Positions 1 through 8,202 of a stretch of 64,000 bases of DNA are shown in pieces (within the stretch, counting starts at the first letter, position 1; the number at the start of each line of letters is the position of its first letter). Below the pieces are notes generated by a model, which saw only the letters and a list, made by a program, of their open reading frames with translations, searched no databases and had not been told where the DNA came from. This DNA is from Gemmatimonas groenlandica. GTDB lineage: Bacteria; Gemmatimonadota; Gemmatimonadetes; Gemmatimonadales; Gemmatimonadaceae. The position numbers were made by a program, and so were the translations under genes. The stretch covers positions 4,712,001-4,776,000 of the forward strand of contig NZ_CP053085.1 in the NCBI RefSeq assembly GCF_013004105.1. Direction: 5' to 3'.

Positions 1-824
1 ACGCGCTGATGCATCCGCGCATGCCTCGCACGCCGTGGTCCGCTGCCGAACGCCGACGTGCCGACAGCATCCTCGCCTTTGTGCGGGAGTCCGGCGTCGT
101 GCATCCGCGCGATGTGGATGCGCAGTTCTCCCACGGCAAGGCGCTCAACTGGTTCGGCGGCCAATCGAACATCTCCACGCAGTTGCTCGACGCGATGCAC
201 TATCGTGGTCTCGTGCGTGTGGCTCGCCGCGAGGGCGGCACGCGACTGTATGCCGTGCGGGAACAGACGCCGGTGCCAGAGAACAGCGTGGCCGCGATGG
301 ACGCGCTGGTGGATGTGATTGTCGCCAAGTACGCGCCGCTCACCGGCAGTATGCTGAGTAAACTCGTGCAGCGACTGCGCCATGGCGCACCACAGTGGAC
401 GAGCGCGCGTGCGGCGGCGGTGGTGCGGGCGAAACAGCGACTGCCCCACGTGACCGTTGACGGGCATACCTGGTTCTGGCCCGTTGGCGAAGTGCCGCCG
501 GTGCGCCGCGTGATTCCACGCGATACTGTACGATTGCTCGCCCCGTTCGATCCGTTCGTGTGGGACCGCGCGCGCTTCGAGCACTTCAACGGCTGGGCCT
601 ATCGATTCGAGGCCTACACGCCAGCACCGAAGCGCGTCCGCGGCTATTACGCTCTGCCGCTGTCGTGGCGCGATCGCGTCATCGGATGGGCGAACCTGAG
701 CGTGCGCGACGGGCGCCTGGTGCCAGACATCGGCTATGTGGCAGGACGGGCGCCGAATGATGCAGTGTTTCGGCGTGCGCTCGACGAAGAGCTGGCGGCC
801 TTCACGGGCTTCATGGGTCTTTAG
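1..824 (+). CDS. Winged-helix DNA glycosylase, YcaQ family (5' truncated)
   Basis: C-terminal ~270 residues of a YcaQ/AlkZ-type protein, a family that unhooks DNA interstrand crosslinks and removes alkylated bases. The frame is open to the window edge (codons before the first ATG at 9 are sense), and family members are about 400 residues, so the true start lies upstream. The family signatures WFGGQSN, LLDAMHYRGLVRVARR and, late, LLAPFDPFVWDR and YYALPLSWRDRVIGWANL are all visible and intact. The next gene starts 33 bp downstream on the same strand. The family call is firm; lesion specificity cannot be read from this part. Confidence 0.88.
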   Translation, partial: ALMHPRMPRTPWSAAERRRADSILAFVRESGVVHPRDVDAQFSHGKALNWFGGQSNISTQLLDAMHYRGLVRVARREGGTRLYAVREQTPVPENSVAAMDALVDVIVAKYAPLTGSMLSKLVQRLRHGAPQWTSARAAAVVRAKQRLPHVTVDGHTWFWPVGEVPPVRRVIPRDTVRLLAPFDPFVWDRARFEHFNGWAYRFEAYTPAPKRVRGYYALPLSWRDRVIGWANLSVRDGRLVPDIGYVAGRAPNDAVFRRALDEELAAFTGFMGL

Positions 825-857
825 GCGCTACACTTCCTTGACTCCTCCGACGCATCC

Positions 858-1442
858 ATGGACCAACCCACCCTCTACACCGCTCGGCTCATTCTCCGCC
901 CGTTCACGCGCGCGGACGCGACCGCTGTGCAGCGCCTCGCCGGCGACGAAGCGGTGGCCGAGATGACGCTCAACGTGCCGCACCCGTACGGCGATGGCAT
1001 GGCGGAGACATGGATTGCCTCGCATCGTGGGGCGTGGGACGCCGGAACCGCCGTCACCTTCGCCATCACGACGATGGACCACGAACTCCGCGGTACCATA
1101 AGCCTGCAACTCACGGCGCCGCATCGTCGTGGCGAGATGGGGTATTGGATCGGCCGGCCGTACTGGGGGCAGGGCATCGCCACCGAAGCGGTGCACGGCG
1201 TACTAGACTTCGCATTCGGGCCGCTTGCACTGAATCGCGTGCAGGCGTCGCATCTGCCACGCAATCCGGCCTCCGGCCGCGTCATGCAGAAGGCCGGCAT
1301 GCAACGCGAAGGACTGCATCGCGAGCAATACCTGAAAGGCGGACGCTTCGAAGACGTCGTGCAGTACGCCGTATTGCGTCGCGATTGGGAATCGACGTCA
1401 GCAGGGCACACCTCTACCGACCATCCACACCATGTCCACTAG
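858..1442 (+). CDS. GNAT family N-acetyltransferase (RimJ/RimL-like)
   Basis: A 194-residue single-domain acetyltransferase that would transfer acetyl from acetyl-CoA to an amine, in this subfamily often a protein N-terminus or a small molecule. The start of the fold is [12 protein letters not shown], the acetyl-CoA pyrophosphate loop is [11 protein letters not shown], and the late motif [14 protein letters not shown] with a following Glu-Gly is typical of RimJ/L-like members. The stop overlaps the longest reading of the next gene by 11 bp, so the two are probably co-transcribed. The substrate is not predictable. Confidence 0.9.
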   Translation: MDQPTLYTARLILRPFTRADATAVQRLAGDEAVAEMTLNVPHPYGDGMAETWIASHRGAWDAGTAVTFAITTMDHELRGTISLQLTAPHRRGEMGYWIGRPYWGQGIATEAVHGVLDFAFGPLALNRVQASHLPRNPASGRVMQKAGMQREGLHREQYLKGGRFEDVVQYAVLRRDWESTSAGHTSTDHPHHVH

Positions 1443-1794
1443 TCTTCCCGCGCAGGCCGTCGAGGTTCCGCACGCCATGACGACGACGGCCTTCGATCTG
1501 CCCGGCTATCGCATCGCCGCCTCGCTCGGCGTGGTTCGCGGCGTCGTCGTTCGCTCGCGATCGGTGTTCGGTACGTTGGGCGCGACGTTGCAAACCGTGT
1601 TGGGCGGCAACATCTCGTTGTTCACCGAGCTCGCCGAGCGCACGCGTGCGCAGGCGTTCGATACGATGTTGCATCAGGCGCATCTCTCGGGCGCGAATGC
1701 CGTGATCGGCGTGCGGTATGACGCCAACGAGTTGATGCAAGGCGTCACCGAGGTGCTCTGCTACGGCACGGCCGTCCGGGTCGAACACGCGTAA
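1432..1794 (+). CDS. YbjQ/UPF0145 family protein
   Basis: A small (120-residue) homologue of YbjQ, a family forming a pentameric beta-alpha fold of unsettled function, sometimes called heavy-metal-binding domain. Hallmarks seen: [15 protein letters not shown] near the N-terminus, then [40 protein letters not shown] and a closing GTAVRVE strand. Typical members are about 105 residues, so the ATG at 1477 (residue 16) may be the real start, which would remove the 11-bp overlap with the acetyltransferase gene. No metal ligands are evident. Confidence 0.82.
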   Translation: MSTSLPAQAVEVPHAMTTTAFDLPGYRIAASLGVVRGVVVRSRSVFGTLGATLQTVLGGNISLFTELAERTRAQAFDTMLHQAHLSGANAVIGVRYDANELMQGVTEVLCYGTAVRVEHA

Positions 1795-1824
1795 ACGCGG
1801 GCGCCGACCGTAGATTCAACACTC

Positions 1825-2406
1825 ATGACGACGCGCCGCTACGAGGACGACGAAGTCCGCGAGATTTTCAGTGTTGCGAGCACGGGCAGTACGTCGGACC
1901 AGACGCTCCTCGCCGAATCGGGCGGTCTGACGCTCGACGAACTTCAGCGCATCGGTCGCGAGGTAGGCATTGATCCGACTCGCGTCGCTCACGCCGCGGC
2001 ACAGCTTGACGCGCGCGGAACACCGACGCCGGTGAAACGCGCCTTCGGCATGCCAGTCGGTGCGCAGGGGGTCGCAAAGAGCTCGGGTTCGCAAATGGAC
2101 GCATGGCGATGTGCCGATCAGTCTCGAACCCACCGAGCGCGGCGAACAGCTTCTTCTTACCGCAACTAATGAGCTGGCCGACGTGCTGAACGCCTTCAGT
2201 CTGTTGCTGGGAGTTGTGTCTCTGCTCATGGCGGCGGTCGTCGTTGTCGCCGGCAAGCCGCAGAAGGCGATAATCATGCTCGCTCTTTTCGGAGGCATGT
2301 CGCTGGCGGCGTTCGGCGCCAATATCATTCGCCTGCCGCGTTGGCCGGTGACCGCAGTAGTCGCGTGCCCGTCGAGCGTCGTACACCAGCTGACAGATCC
2401 AGCTGA
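1825..2406 (+). pseudogene. Decayed membrane-protein gene with deletion and two frameshifts
   Basis: The N-terminal part (1825 to about 2060) reads YEDDEVREIFSVA and LTLDELQRIGREVGIDP, a soluble helical domain. The protein then loses sense in this frame. From about 2085 a second frame gives RKWTHGDVPISLEPTERG followed by two hydrophobic stretches (roughly 2195-2260 and 2270-2330), as expected for the rest of such a protein. Near 2340 the frame appears to change again (to a TGA at 2404). Between the first two pieces there is less sequence than a continuous domain would need, so I infer an internal deletion plus frameshifts. The three-frame reconstruction is mine; the alternative is two short unrelated genes. 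Confidence 0.55.
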
Positions 2407-2594
2407 TCAGGGCGCCCGTGAGCAGGTTGGATTCTGCTTTCGTTCTGTCCCAGTCGGCGTACAGGGACAAGACGCGTGCGCCCCATCACAAAGCGCCTGC
2501 TCGCGTCGCGTTGCTCGAGCACTCGCGTGCTGTAATTTTTTAGTATGAACTCTCGTCTTCACGCTCGCGCCTAAGCGCGCTCGATCACAAACCA

Positions 2595-3845
2595 ATGACT
2601 CCGCTTGTGTTGGCCTTGCAGGTCGCCGCTCACGGCACGCCCCCCGGTCTTTCGGCGGCCGCGCGCGACGTGTTCCACGTGGCCGACGTCATCACCGCGT
2701 TTTCGTATTTCGCGATCGCGACCACATTGCTCGTGGTCGTGCTGCGCCTTCGTGCGCAGTTACCGTTTCGGGTCGTGTTCGTGCTCTTTGGCGCCTTCAT
2801 CGTGCTATGTGGGGCCACCCACGTGATGAGTACGCTGACGCTCGGCGCACAGCGTGACGTTATCGAAACCGCGACCATGGTGGCGACAGCGGCCGTCTCT
2901 CTGCTCACGGCCGTGCTGTTGCCTCGATTTGTCCCCCGTATTGAGGCGCTGGTGCGCGATGCGCAGGTCGCGCGGGAACGCGAGCGCGAGAAGGCGCGCG
3001 CCGACGCGCTGGCCGAATCCAACGAGGCACTGGTGGCTCAAGCCGCGGCGTTGAACGATGCGAACGCCCAACTCGCCGAGAGTCTCCGCGAGCGGCAGCG
3101 GCTCGAGGGCCACCTGCGGCAAGTGCAGAAGATGGAGCTGATGGGACGCCTCGCCAGTGGCGTCGCGCACGACTTCAACAACCTCTTGACGGTCATTCAG
3201 GGGAATGTGGATCTGGTTCGCGATGCGGTCCCAGCCTCCGATCCCGCCGCTGCGTACGTCGAGGAAATCGATCAGGCTACGAAGAACGCGACAGAGTTGA
3301 CGCGCCGGCTTCTCGCGTTTGGTCGCAAGGCACCGGCTCGCACCGAGCGCACGACGCTCGACGCGCTGCTGGCTCGGGAGCGTCGACTCCTCCAGCGCGC
3401 GCTGCCCTCGAGCATGCAGCTCGAGGTCCGCAGCAACCACCCCGACGGATTCGTTCAAATCGACGTGAATCAGGTGCAACAGGCCATTCTCAACCTGATT
3501 GTCAATGCGCGCGACGCGACAGCGAGCGCCGGCCGAGGCGCGAGCACGGTGACGATCGAAACGGGGCAGGTGGTCGTCGGGCCGGAAGCGCCACCCACGT
3601 CGCCGCCGGTCGCGCCGGGGCGTTACATGACGCTCTCCGTCCAAGACGAGGGCACGGGAATCAGCGAAGAGGTTCGTTCACACATCTTCGAGCCCTTCTT
3701 TACAACGAAGGAGGAGGGACAGGGTACAGGCCTTGGACTCGCGATGATCTACGAGGTGATGGTGCAGTCCGGCGGCGGTGTGCAGGTTGAAAGTCTGATG
3801 GGTCGCGGCAGTACGTTCACGCTGCTCTTGCCGCGCGTGGCGTAA
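2595..3845 (+). CDS. Membrane histidine kinase with ethylene-receptor-like sensor domain
   Basis: A 416-residue sensor kinase. Residues ~28-125 hold three membrane helices closely resembling the ethylene-binding domain of plant ETR1: D31 in helix 1 (ETR1 Asp25), Y38 (ETR1 Tyr32), and in helix 2 [12 protein letters not shown] with C72 and H76 matching the copper ligands Cys65 and His69. ETR1 Pro36 is Ala42 here. A coiled coil follows (~130-175), then HisKA with GVAHDFNN (H192), and an ATPase domain with N box [10 protein letters not shown]1 DEGTGISEE and [17 protein letters not shown]. There is no PAS, GAF or receiver domain, unlike plant receptors, and no response regulator gene adjoins. The domain match is from memory; ethylene binding is inference. 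Confidence 0.88.
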   Translation: MTPLVLALQVAAHGTPPGLSAAARDVFHVADVITAFSYFAIATTLLVVVLRLRAQLPFRVVFVLFGAFIVLCGATHVMSTLTLGAQRDVIETATMVATAAVSLLTAVLLPRFVPRIEALVRDAQVAREREREKARADALAESNEALVAQAAALNDANAQLAESLRERQRLEGHLRQVQKMELMGRLASGVAHDFNNLLTVIQGNVDLVRDAVPASDPAAAYVEEIDQATKNATELTRRLLAFGRKAPARTERTTLDALLARERRLLQRALPSSMQLEVRSNHPDGFVQIDVNQVQQAILNLIVNARDATASAGRGASTVTIETGQVVVGPEAPPTSPPVAPGRYMTLSVQDEGTGISEEVRSHIFEPFFTTKEEGQGTGLGLAMIYEVMVQSGGGVQVESLMGRGSTFTLLLPRVA

Positions 3846-3919
3846 TCGCGTGGCGGCCACTTCTGTGTGCCGGAGTTTGCCGCGATCTCTCCCCTCCCCG
3901 TGATCAATTTGTTGAAACG

Positions 3920-4294
3920 GTGAATGACGCGATACATGTCCGCGGCCTCACGCGCATCGGCATTCTCGGCACCCGCACGGTTATGGCGTCGCGGCTCTAC
4001 GGGCGGGTATCCGGCGCCGAGGTCATTCCGCCGGCCGGGGCCGAGCTCGACGCCGTGCACGACGCCAATGTCGAGATGGCCGCGTCGGGCTTTGCCACCG
4101 ACGGTCAGCGCGCCGTTTTCGACGGCGCAGTCCGCGGTCTGTTGCAGGAGGCGCACGTCGAGGCGATTCTCCTTGGTGGCACCGACCTCGCGTTGGTGTA
4201 CCGTGAGGACACCGCGTCGTTCCCGCTCGTGAATGCCGCGGCCGTCCATGTGGACGCGATTGTCGCGGCGACGAGGTTTTCAGCGCTAGAATAG
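3920..4294 (+). CDS. C-terminal half of an Asp/Glu racemase, catalytic cysteine lost
   Basis: A 124-residue protein that aligns only with the second lobe of aspartate/glutamate racemases: TRIGILGTRTVM opens the lobe and EAILLGGTDLAL is where active enzymes have the second catalytic cysteine (GCTE). Here that position is Gly87, and the first lobe with the other cysteine is absent. It starts with GTG 74 bp after the kinase gene; the frame is open for some codons upstream but there is no room for the missing lobe. It is therefore not a racemase. It may be a remnant or a repurposed half-domain; the reading frame itself is intact. Confidence 0.65.
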   Translation: MNDAIHVRGLTRIGILGTRTVMASRLYGRVSGAEVIPPAGAELDAVHDANVEMAASGFATDGQRAVFDGAVRGLLQEAHVEAILLGGTDLALVYREDTASFPLVNAAAVHVDAIVAATRFSALE

Positions 4295-4356
4295 CGTGAT
4301 CGAGCCACGCCGTGCTCACCGTACTCTTCCCGATCTTTCGACAGACGGAGGGTTGC

Positions 4357-5355
4357 ATGCGCTTTCGTGTCGCAATGCTGCTTGCCAGCGCCATGCTCAC
4401 GGCGATCGGTAGCGCGAGGCTGCTGTCGGCGCAGGTCCGACAAATAGGCGATCTGACCACGCGTGAGATTCTCGCCCTCGATCGCACGAAGACGGTGGTG
4501 ATGCTGCAGGGCGGCATGCTGGAGGAGCACGGCCCGTATCTTCCCGCCTACACGGACGGTATTCTCAGCGCGCGCCTGACGCAGGACGTGGCCGCGGGGA
4601 TCGCACGACAGCGCGCGGGCTGGACGGTGCTGGTGTTTCCGCCGATCGCTGCCGGTGCCAGCGGATCAAACGAGATCGGACGCGAGTACGTGTTCCCCGG
4701 CACGTATGCGTTGCGTCCGTCGACGCTCCGCGCGGCGTTTGTAGACCTCGCCAGTGAGCTCGGTGAGCAAGGTTTTCGCTGGGTGCTGGTCGTCCATGTA
4801 CACGGATCGCCGCTGCATATCGGCGCGCTCGATGACGCCGGCGATTTCTTTCATGAGACCTACGGCGGCACGATGGTCAACCTGTGGGGTCTCCTGCCGG
4901 TACTCGGGGGCTGGGGAGGCGCGATGACCAACATGACCGCGGCGGAAAAGGCGGCCGACGGCTTGTCGCTGCACGCGGGCATGGACGAGCACAGTCTGAT
5001 GTTGTACCTGCGTCCCGACCTGGTCGCCGCAGACTATCGCCAAGCGCCCTCCGTGTCGGGGGCGAACTACGCTGAAGCGTTCGCCGTCGCCGCCCAACCG
5101 GGCTGGCCTGGATACCTTGGCGCGCCGCACTTGGCGACTGCGGCATTCGGTGAGCGCATCTGGCGCGCGTTTTCGGGCGCAGCGCTCACGACGTCGCTGG
5201 AGATTCTGGACGGGAAAAATCCCGCGACCTACCCGCGATACCTCACCTATCTGAAGACGCTCCCACTGTATCGTGCCTGGATCGATTCGACGAACGCGCG
5301 CGACTCGCTCGCCGGTGATCGCTTGGCCACATGGCTGGCGCGCCGCGGGAGGTAG
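4357..5355 (+). CDS. Exported creatininase-family amidohydrolase-like protein
   Basis: 332 residues with a signal peptide (MRFRVAMLLASAMLTAIGSARLLSA then QVRQ). The creatininase fold is marked by GGMLEEHGPYLPAYTDG, whose Glu, His and Asp are the metal ligands in the family, and by the later HVHGSPLHIGALDDA segment. Creatininase-family enzymes open cyclic amides or cleave formamides with two metal ions. The ATG at 4357 is preferred over one 45 bp upstream because GGAGGG lies 5-10 bp before it and the signal peptide begins there. A secreted location is unusual for creatininase itself, so the true substrate is open. Confidence 0.82.
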   Translation: MRFRVAMLLASAMLTAIGSARLLSAQVRQIGDLTTREILALDRTKTVVMLQGGMLEEHGPYLPAYTDGILSARLTQDVAAGIARQRAGWTVLVFPPIAAGASGSNEIGREYVFPGTYALRPSTLRAAFVDLASELGEQGFRWVLVVHVHGSPLHIGALDDAGDFFHETYGGTMVNLWGLLPVLGGWGGAMTNMTAAEKAADGLSLHAGMDEHSLMLYLRPDLVAADYRQAPSVSGANYAEAFAVAAQPGWPGYLGAPHLATAAFGERIWRAFSGAALTTSLEILDGKNPATYPRYLTYLKTLPLYRAWIDSTNARDSLAGDRLATWLARRGR

Positions 5356-5431
5356 CGCGCGGCGGTTATGACGCGTTGAATACCATGCTCAACATGCGTT
5401 CCACCGATCAACCCCCACTCCCGGAGCAGCG

Positions 5432-5818
5432 GTGAAGCGAGTCACTGGCATTGGCGGCATCTTCTTCAAAGCGAAGGATGCACCGGCCTTGCAGTCGTGG
5501 TACAAACAACATCTGGGCATCGATGTACAGTCGTGGGGCGGTACCGCGTTTACGTGGACCGACGACGAGGGAAAGCCCGTGACCGGCACGACCATTTGGT
5601 CGATCGGCCCGGCGGACGGCGATCAGTTCGCGCCCAGTGCGTCCACGTTCATGATCAATTACCGCGTGGACGATCTCTATGCACTGGTGAGCGTCCTCCG
5701 CGAAGAGGGTTGCGATGTGCTCGAAAAGATCGACGACTCGGAATACGGAAAGTTCGCGTGGGTGATCGACCCGGAGGGAAACAAGGTCGAGTTGTGGCAG
5801 CCCCCGGCCGGGCAATGA
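5432..5818 (+). CDS. VOC (glyoxalase/bleomycin resistance) family protein
   Basis: 128 residues with the paired beta-alpha-beta-beta-beta pattern of the vicinal oxygen chelate fold: GIGGIFFKAKDAPALQSWY at the start and the closing strand WVIDPEGNKVELWQPP, where the Glu is the usual metal-ligand position. Such proteins may be metalloenzymes or binding proteins; nothing here identifies the substrate. Its TGA overlaps the ATG of the next gene (ATGA at 5815-5818), so translation of the two is coupled. Confidence 0.88.
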   Translation: MKRVTGIGGIFFKAKDAPALQSWYKQHLGIDVQSWGGTAFTWTDDEGKPVTGTTIWSIGPADGDQFAPSASTFMINYRVDDLYALVSVLREEGCDVLEKIDDSEYGKFAWVIDPEGNKVELWQPPAGQ

Positions 5819-6480
5819 CGCTCGAACAGGCACTCGCGCAGTTGGAAGCGCTCGGCGACGACAAGATCCGCGCGCAGAACACCAAGCGCGGATACGGCGA
5901 CAAGCAGTACGGCGTGCCGCTGGGTGCCATCCGCAAGCTCGCTACCAAAATCAAGAGCAACCACGCGCTGGCGATGCAGCTCTGGGACACGGGGATCTTC
6001 GACGCCAAGCTGCTCGCCATATTGCTACTCAAGCCAGCGACGGTTTCGCGTGAGGACATCGACCGTCTCGTGCGCACGGGCACCAATGGGCAGGTGGCCG
6101 ACTGGCTCAACTCCTACGTCGTCAAGGAGCATCCCGACAAGGTGACGTTGCGCGAGCGATGGATGCACGATGACGATCCGTGGGCGGCACGCGCGGGGTG
6201 GAGTTTGACGTCCGGACGCGCGGCGCGGAGCCCGGAGGGCATCGATCTGCCCTCGCTGCTCGATCGTATCGAGGCAGAGATGGGGCAGGCCGATCCGGCC
6301 GTCCTGTGGGCGATGAACTCCTGCCTCGCATCGATTGGTATCAACCATGCGGAACATCGTGCGCGCGCCATCGCCATCGGAGAAGCGCTCGGCGTCTATC
6401 GCGACTATCCCGTGTCGAAGGGATGCACGTCACCGTTCGCGCCGATCTGGATCGGCGCTATGGTGCGTCGCCAGAGCTGA
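5815..6480 (+). CDS. DNA alkylation repair protein (AlkD-like)
   Basis: 221 residues of helical-repeat (HEAT-like) AlkD/AlkC-type protein that removes alkylated bases from DNA. Visible signatures are NTKRGYGDKQYGVPLGAIRKLA, WDTGIFDAKLLAILL, and VADWLNSYVVKEH. The frame stays open upstream, but the ATG at 5815 gives the family length and overlaps the stop of the VOC gene by four bases. With the YcaQ-like gene at the window start this makes two alkylation or crosslink repair genes within 6 kb, though they are not in one operon. Confidence 0.85.
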   Translation: MTLEQALAQLEALGDDKIRAQNTKRGYGDKQYGVPLGAIRKLATKIKSNHALAMQLWDTGIFDAKLLAILLLKPATVSREDIDRLVRTGTNGQVADWLNSYVVKEHPDKVTLRERWMHDDDPWAARAGWSLTSGRAARSPEGIDLPSLLDRIEAEMGQADPAVLWAMNSCLASIGINHAEHRARAIAIGEALGVYRDYPVSKGCTSPFAPIWIGAMVRRQS

Positions 6481-6571
6481 CGAAGACAGGTGGCACAACC
6501 CGTGCTGCACCGACGCGTTACGGACGCTGCGTGTTCGCGTCGCGCCGTTTCACGTCGGACTGGTGCCCCTC

Positions 6572-7078
6572 ATGCAATTGACGAAGATGTATCTGAGCGT
6601 GCTCGAGCGCGAAGTCGAGCGGACTCAGCGTGCGCTCCTCGACGTTCCCGAAGGGCACGACGAGTGGAAGCCGCATCCGAAGTCGATGGAATTCGGCCGA
6701 CTGGTCGGCATGATCGCCTCGATGCCATCGTGGGTCGCACTCATCATCACCGAAGACGAGCTCGACATTGCACCAGACGTGCCTCACCATGCCCCACCGC
6801 CACTGTGCACGCGCGACGAGCTGCGCTCGGCGCTCGAGAAGGCCGCTGAATCGGCGCGTGTGGCGTTGTCGGGCACCACCGACGTATTTCTCGAGACATC
6901 GTGGACGCTCAAGGCCCATGGCAAGGCGGTCAGTGTCATGAGCCGCTCCGACATGATTACCGACACGTTCGCGCATCTGGCGCATCATCGCGGACAGCTC
7001 ACTGTGTATCTGCGCTTGTTGGACGCCACGGTGCCGGCGCTGTACGGTCCGTCCGCCGACGACCCGCGCTACACGTAG
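6572..7078 (+). CDS. DinB-like four-helix protein
   Basis: 168 residues with the DinB/YfiT-like helical bundle: MQLTKMYLSVLEREVERTQ at the start, EWKPHPKSMEFGRLVG in the first half and DTFAHLAHHRGQLTVYLRLL near the end. DinB-family proteins usually bind a metal through three histidines and many act as thiol-dependent transferases. Here the last two (HHRGQL) are present, but the first, normally in the segment after GRLVG, is missing: it reads GMIASMP. Metal binding may be altered. The start at 6572 gives the family length. The convergent TetR gene ends 28 bp away. Confidence 0.78.
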   Translation: MQLTKMYLSVLEREVERTQRALLDVPEGHDEWKPHPKSMEFGRLVGMIASMPSWVALIITEDELDIAPDVPHHAPPPLCTRDELRSALEKAAESARVALSGTTDVFLETSWTLKAHGKAVSVMSRSDMITDTFAHLAHHRGQLTVYLRLLDATVPALYGPSADDPRYT

Positions 7079-7079
7079 C

Positions 7080-7111
7080 GGTGATCGATTGGAATTCGTT
7101 GACCGATCACC
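7080..7111. terminator. Inverted repeat between convergent genes
   Basis: Perfect 8-bp arms GGTGATCG (7080-7087) and CGATCACC (7104-7111) with a 16-base spacer lie just after the DinB-like stop codon and run into the last codons of the convergent TetR gene. The position fits a bidirectional terminator or transcription brake, but there is no T-run on either strand, so this is a weak call. Confidence 0.3.
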
Positions 7112-7679
7112 CGTCGGCGCTGTTCGCCGCCGCGCTCACCACGACGGTGCGCAGCAGTGCCAGCCCTTCCGCGAAATCCGCAGCCGGGTCGCCGCCGAGG
7201 CGAAAGGCTCCGGTCAGCTCCATGGTCACGTAGCCATGCAAGTACGCCGTGAGTAAGCGGGCGACCGTCAACGCCCGCGCCCTCCCCACTATCGGCGCGA
7301 GATACGCGAGTACGGGCGCCGCGGCTTGCGCGCGAACGTGGTCGATCGAGGCGAGCTGCGATGTCTGAGCCGACATCATGTGCTGATAGTGCTGCGGCGA
7401 CTCGTGTGCGAACGTCCGATACGCTATCGCCATCGCACCAAAGGCATCCTCGGCGCTGGCGGCAAGCGCAATTCGCTCACCCAACGCGGTGAAAGCAACG
7501 AGTGCGAGGTGTTCCAGGAGCGCACTGCGATCGGGAAAGTGCTTGTACAGCGACGGTGCGCGGATGCCGAGCGCACGAGCAATCGCATGCATCGACACCG
7601 CATCGATGCCTCCCTGCTCGAGCAGCGTACCGGCGACGATCGCGATCTCGTCCGCCGACGTCTTGGCGATGGCGGGCAC
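7107..7679 (-). CDS. TetR family transcriptional regulator
   Basis: 190 residues. An N-terminal helix-turn-helix (IVAGTLLEQGGIDAVSMHAIARALGIRAPSLYKHFPDRSALLEHLA) is followed by a helical ligand-binding domain, with GYVTMELTGAF near the end typical of one TetR C-terminal family. It starts with GTG at 7679, directly after the TGA of the DUF4260 gene (7682-7680), so the two are one operon read leftward. A perfect 12-bp-arm palindrome 31 bp before the operon is the likely operator, implying self-repression and control of the DUF4260 gene. The ligand is unknown. Confidence 0.9.
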   Translation of the reverse strand: MPAIAKTSADEIAIVAGTLLEQGGIDAVSMHAIARALGIRAPSLYKHFPDRSALLEHLALVAFTALGERIALAASAEDAFGAMAIAYRTFAHESPQHYQHMMSAQTSQLASIDHVRAQAAAPVLAYLAPIVGRARALTVARLLTAYLHGYVTMELTGAFRLGGDPAADFAEGLALLRTVVVSAAANSADG

Positions 7680-8078
7680 TCAGCGCGGGCCCGGTGACGA
7701 ACCCACGCTGCCCAGATGCGTATGCCCGAATCGATCGGCGTACTTCAAGCCGTAGCCTATCATGCGGTCGAAGGCGATGTGTGCCGCCCAGATGAGCGCC
7801 AGCGGCAGCACCGACGGAAGCACCGTGTAGCCAACAGCGCCGAGGGCGAGGGCACCCACGTACGAGTGTGCAACGTTGTAGGCCGCCGCGCCCACACGCG
7901 CTCCCGCCAGGTAACCCAGCATCGCCAGGTCGGGGCTCAGGAAGAGCAGCGCAAAGCGGCCCCAAGTGCCGCTGGTATCGCGGTAGAGCGCGACGGCAAT
8001 GATCAGCGCGACCACGGCCTCCAGTCGTAGAGTCGTGCGAACGCCGCCGGAGACGGCGCCCGCGTCAAGCGCGAGCAT
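7680..8078 (-). CDS. DUF4260 family membrane protein
   Basis: 132 residues with about four membrane segments. The family pattern is plain: LRLEAVVALIIAVALY, LFLSPDLAMLGYLAG, RVGAAAYNVAHSY and HIAFDRMIGYGLKYADRFGHTHLG. No biochemical role is established for DUF4260. It is the first gene of a two-gene operon with a TetR regulator, zero spacing, so its expression is probably induced by whatever that regulator senses. The C-terminus is cytoplasmic or periplasmic with several polar residues after the last helix. Confidence 0.85.
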   Translation of the reverse strand: MLALDAGAVSGGVRTTLRLEAVVALIIAVALYRDTSGTWGRFALLFLSPDLAMLGYLAGARVGAAAYNVAHSYVGALALGAVGYTVLPSVLPLALIWAAHIAFDRMIGYGLKYADRFGHTHLGSVGSSPGPR

Positions 8079-8108
8079 GGTGAACCTCGAGGGCAGGAGA
8101 CGGTGATC

Positions 8109-8139
8109 AGCTCAAGGCTAATAGTCGTAGCCTTGAGCT
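8109..8139. promoter_or_regulatory. Perfect palindrome, likely TetR operator
   Basis: AGCTCAAGGCTA (8109-8120) and TAGCCTTGAGCT (8128-8139) are exact reverse complements separated by ATAGTCG. The 31-bp dyad lies 31 bp upstream of the DUF4260-TetR operon start, where a repressor would block the promoter. A terminator for the gene ending at 8203 is less likely because no T-run follows the stem on the minus strand. Confidence 0.75.
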
Positions 8140-8202
8140 GCGCTGTCAAGTCTGCACCTCAGAAGCCCGAGACGGGATGCGGCAGGGGCTGTCGAGCGAC
8201 CG

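Noticed and set aside
2411-2594. Small minus-strand gene reading LYADWDRTKAESNLLTGA
   Set aside because: It is short, overlaps the decayed gene and lacks a convincing start or family.
8109-8139. Intrinsic terminator of the glycine-rich protein gene
   Set aside because: The palindrome lacks a T-run on the minus strand and fits better as a repressor operator.
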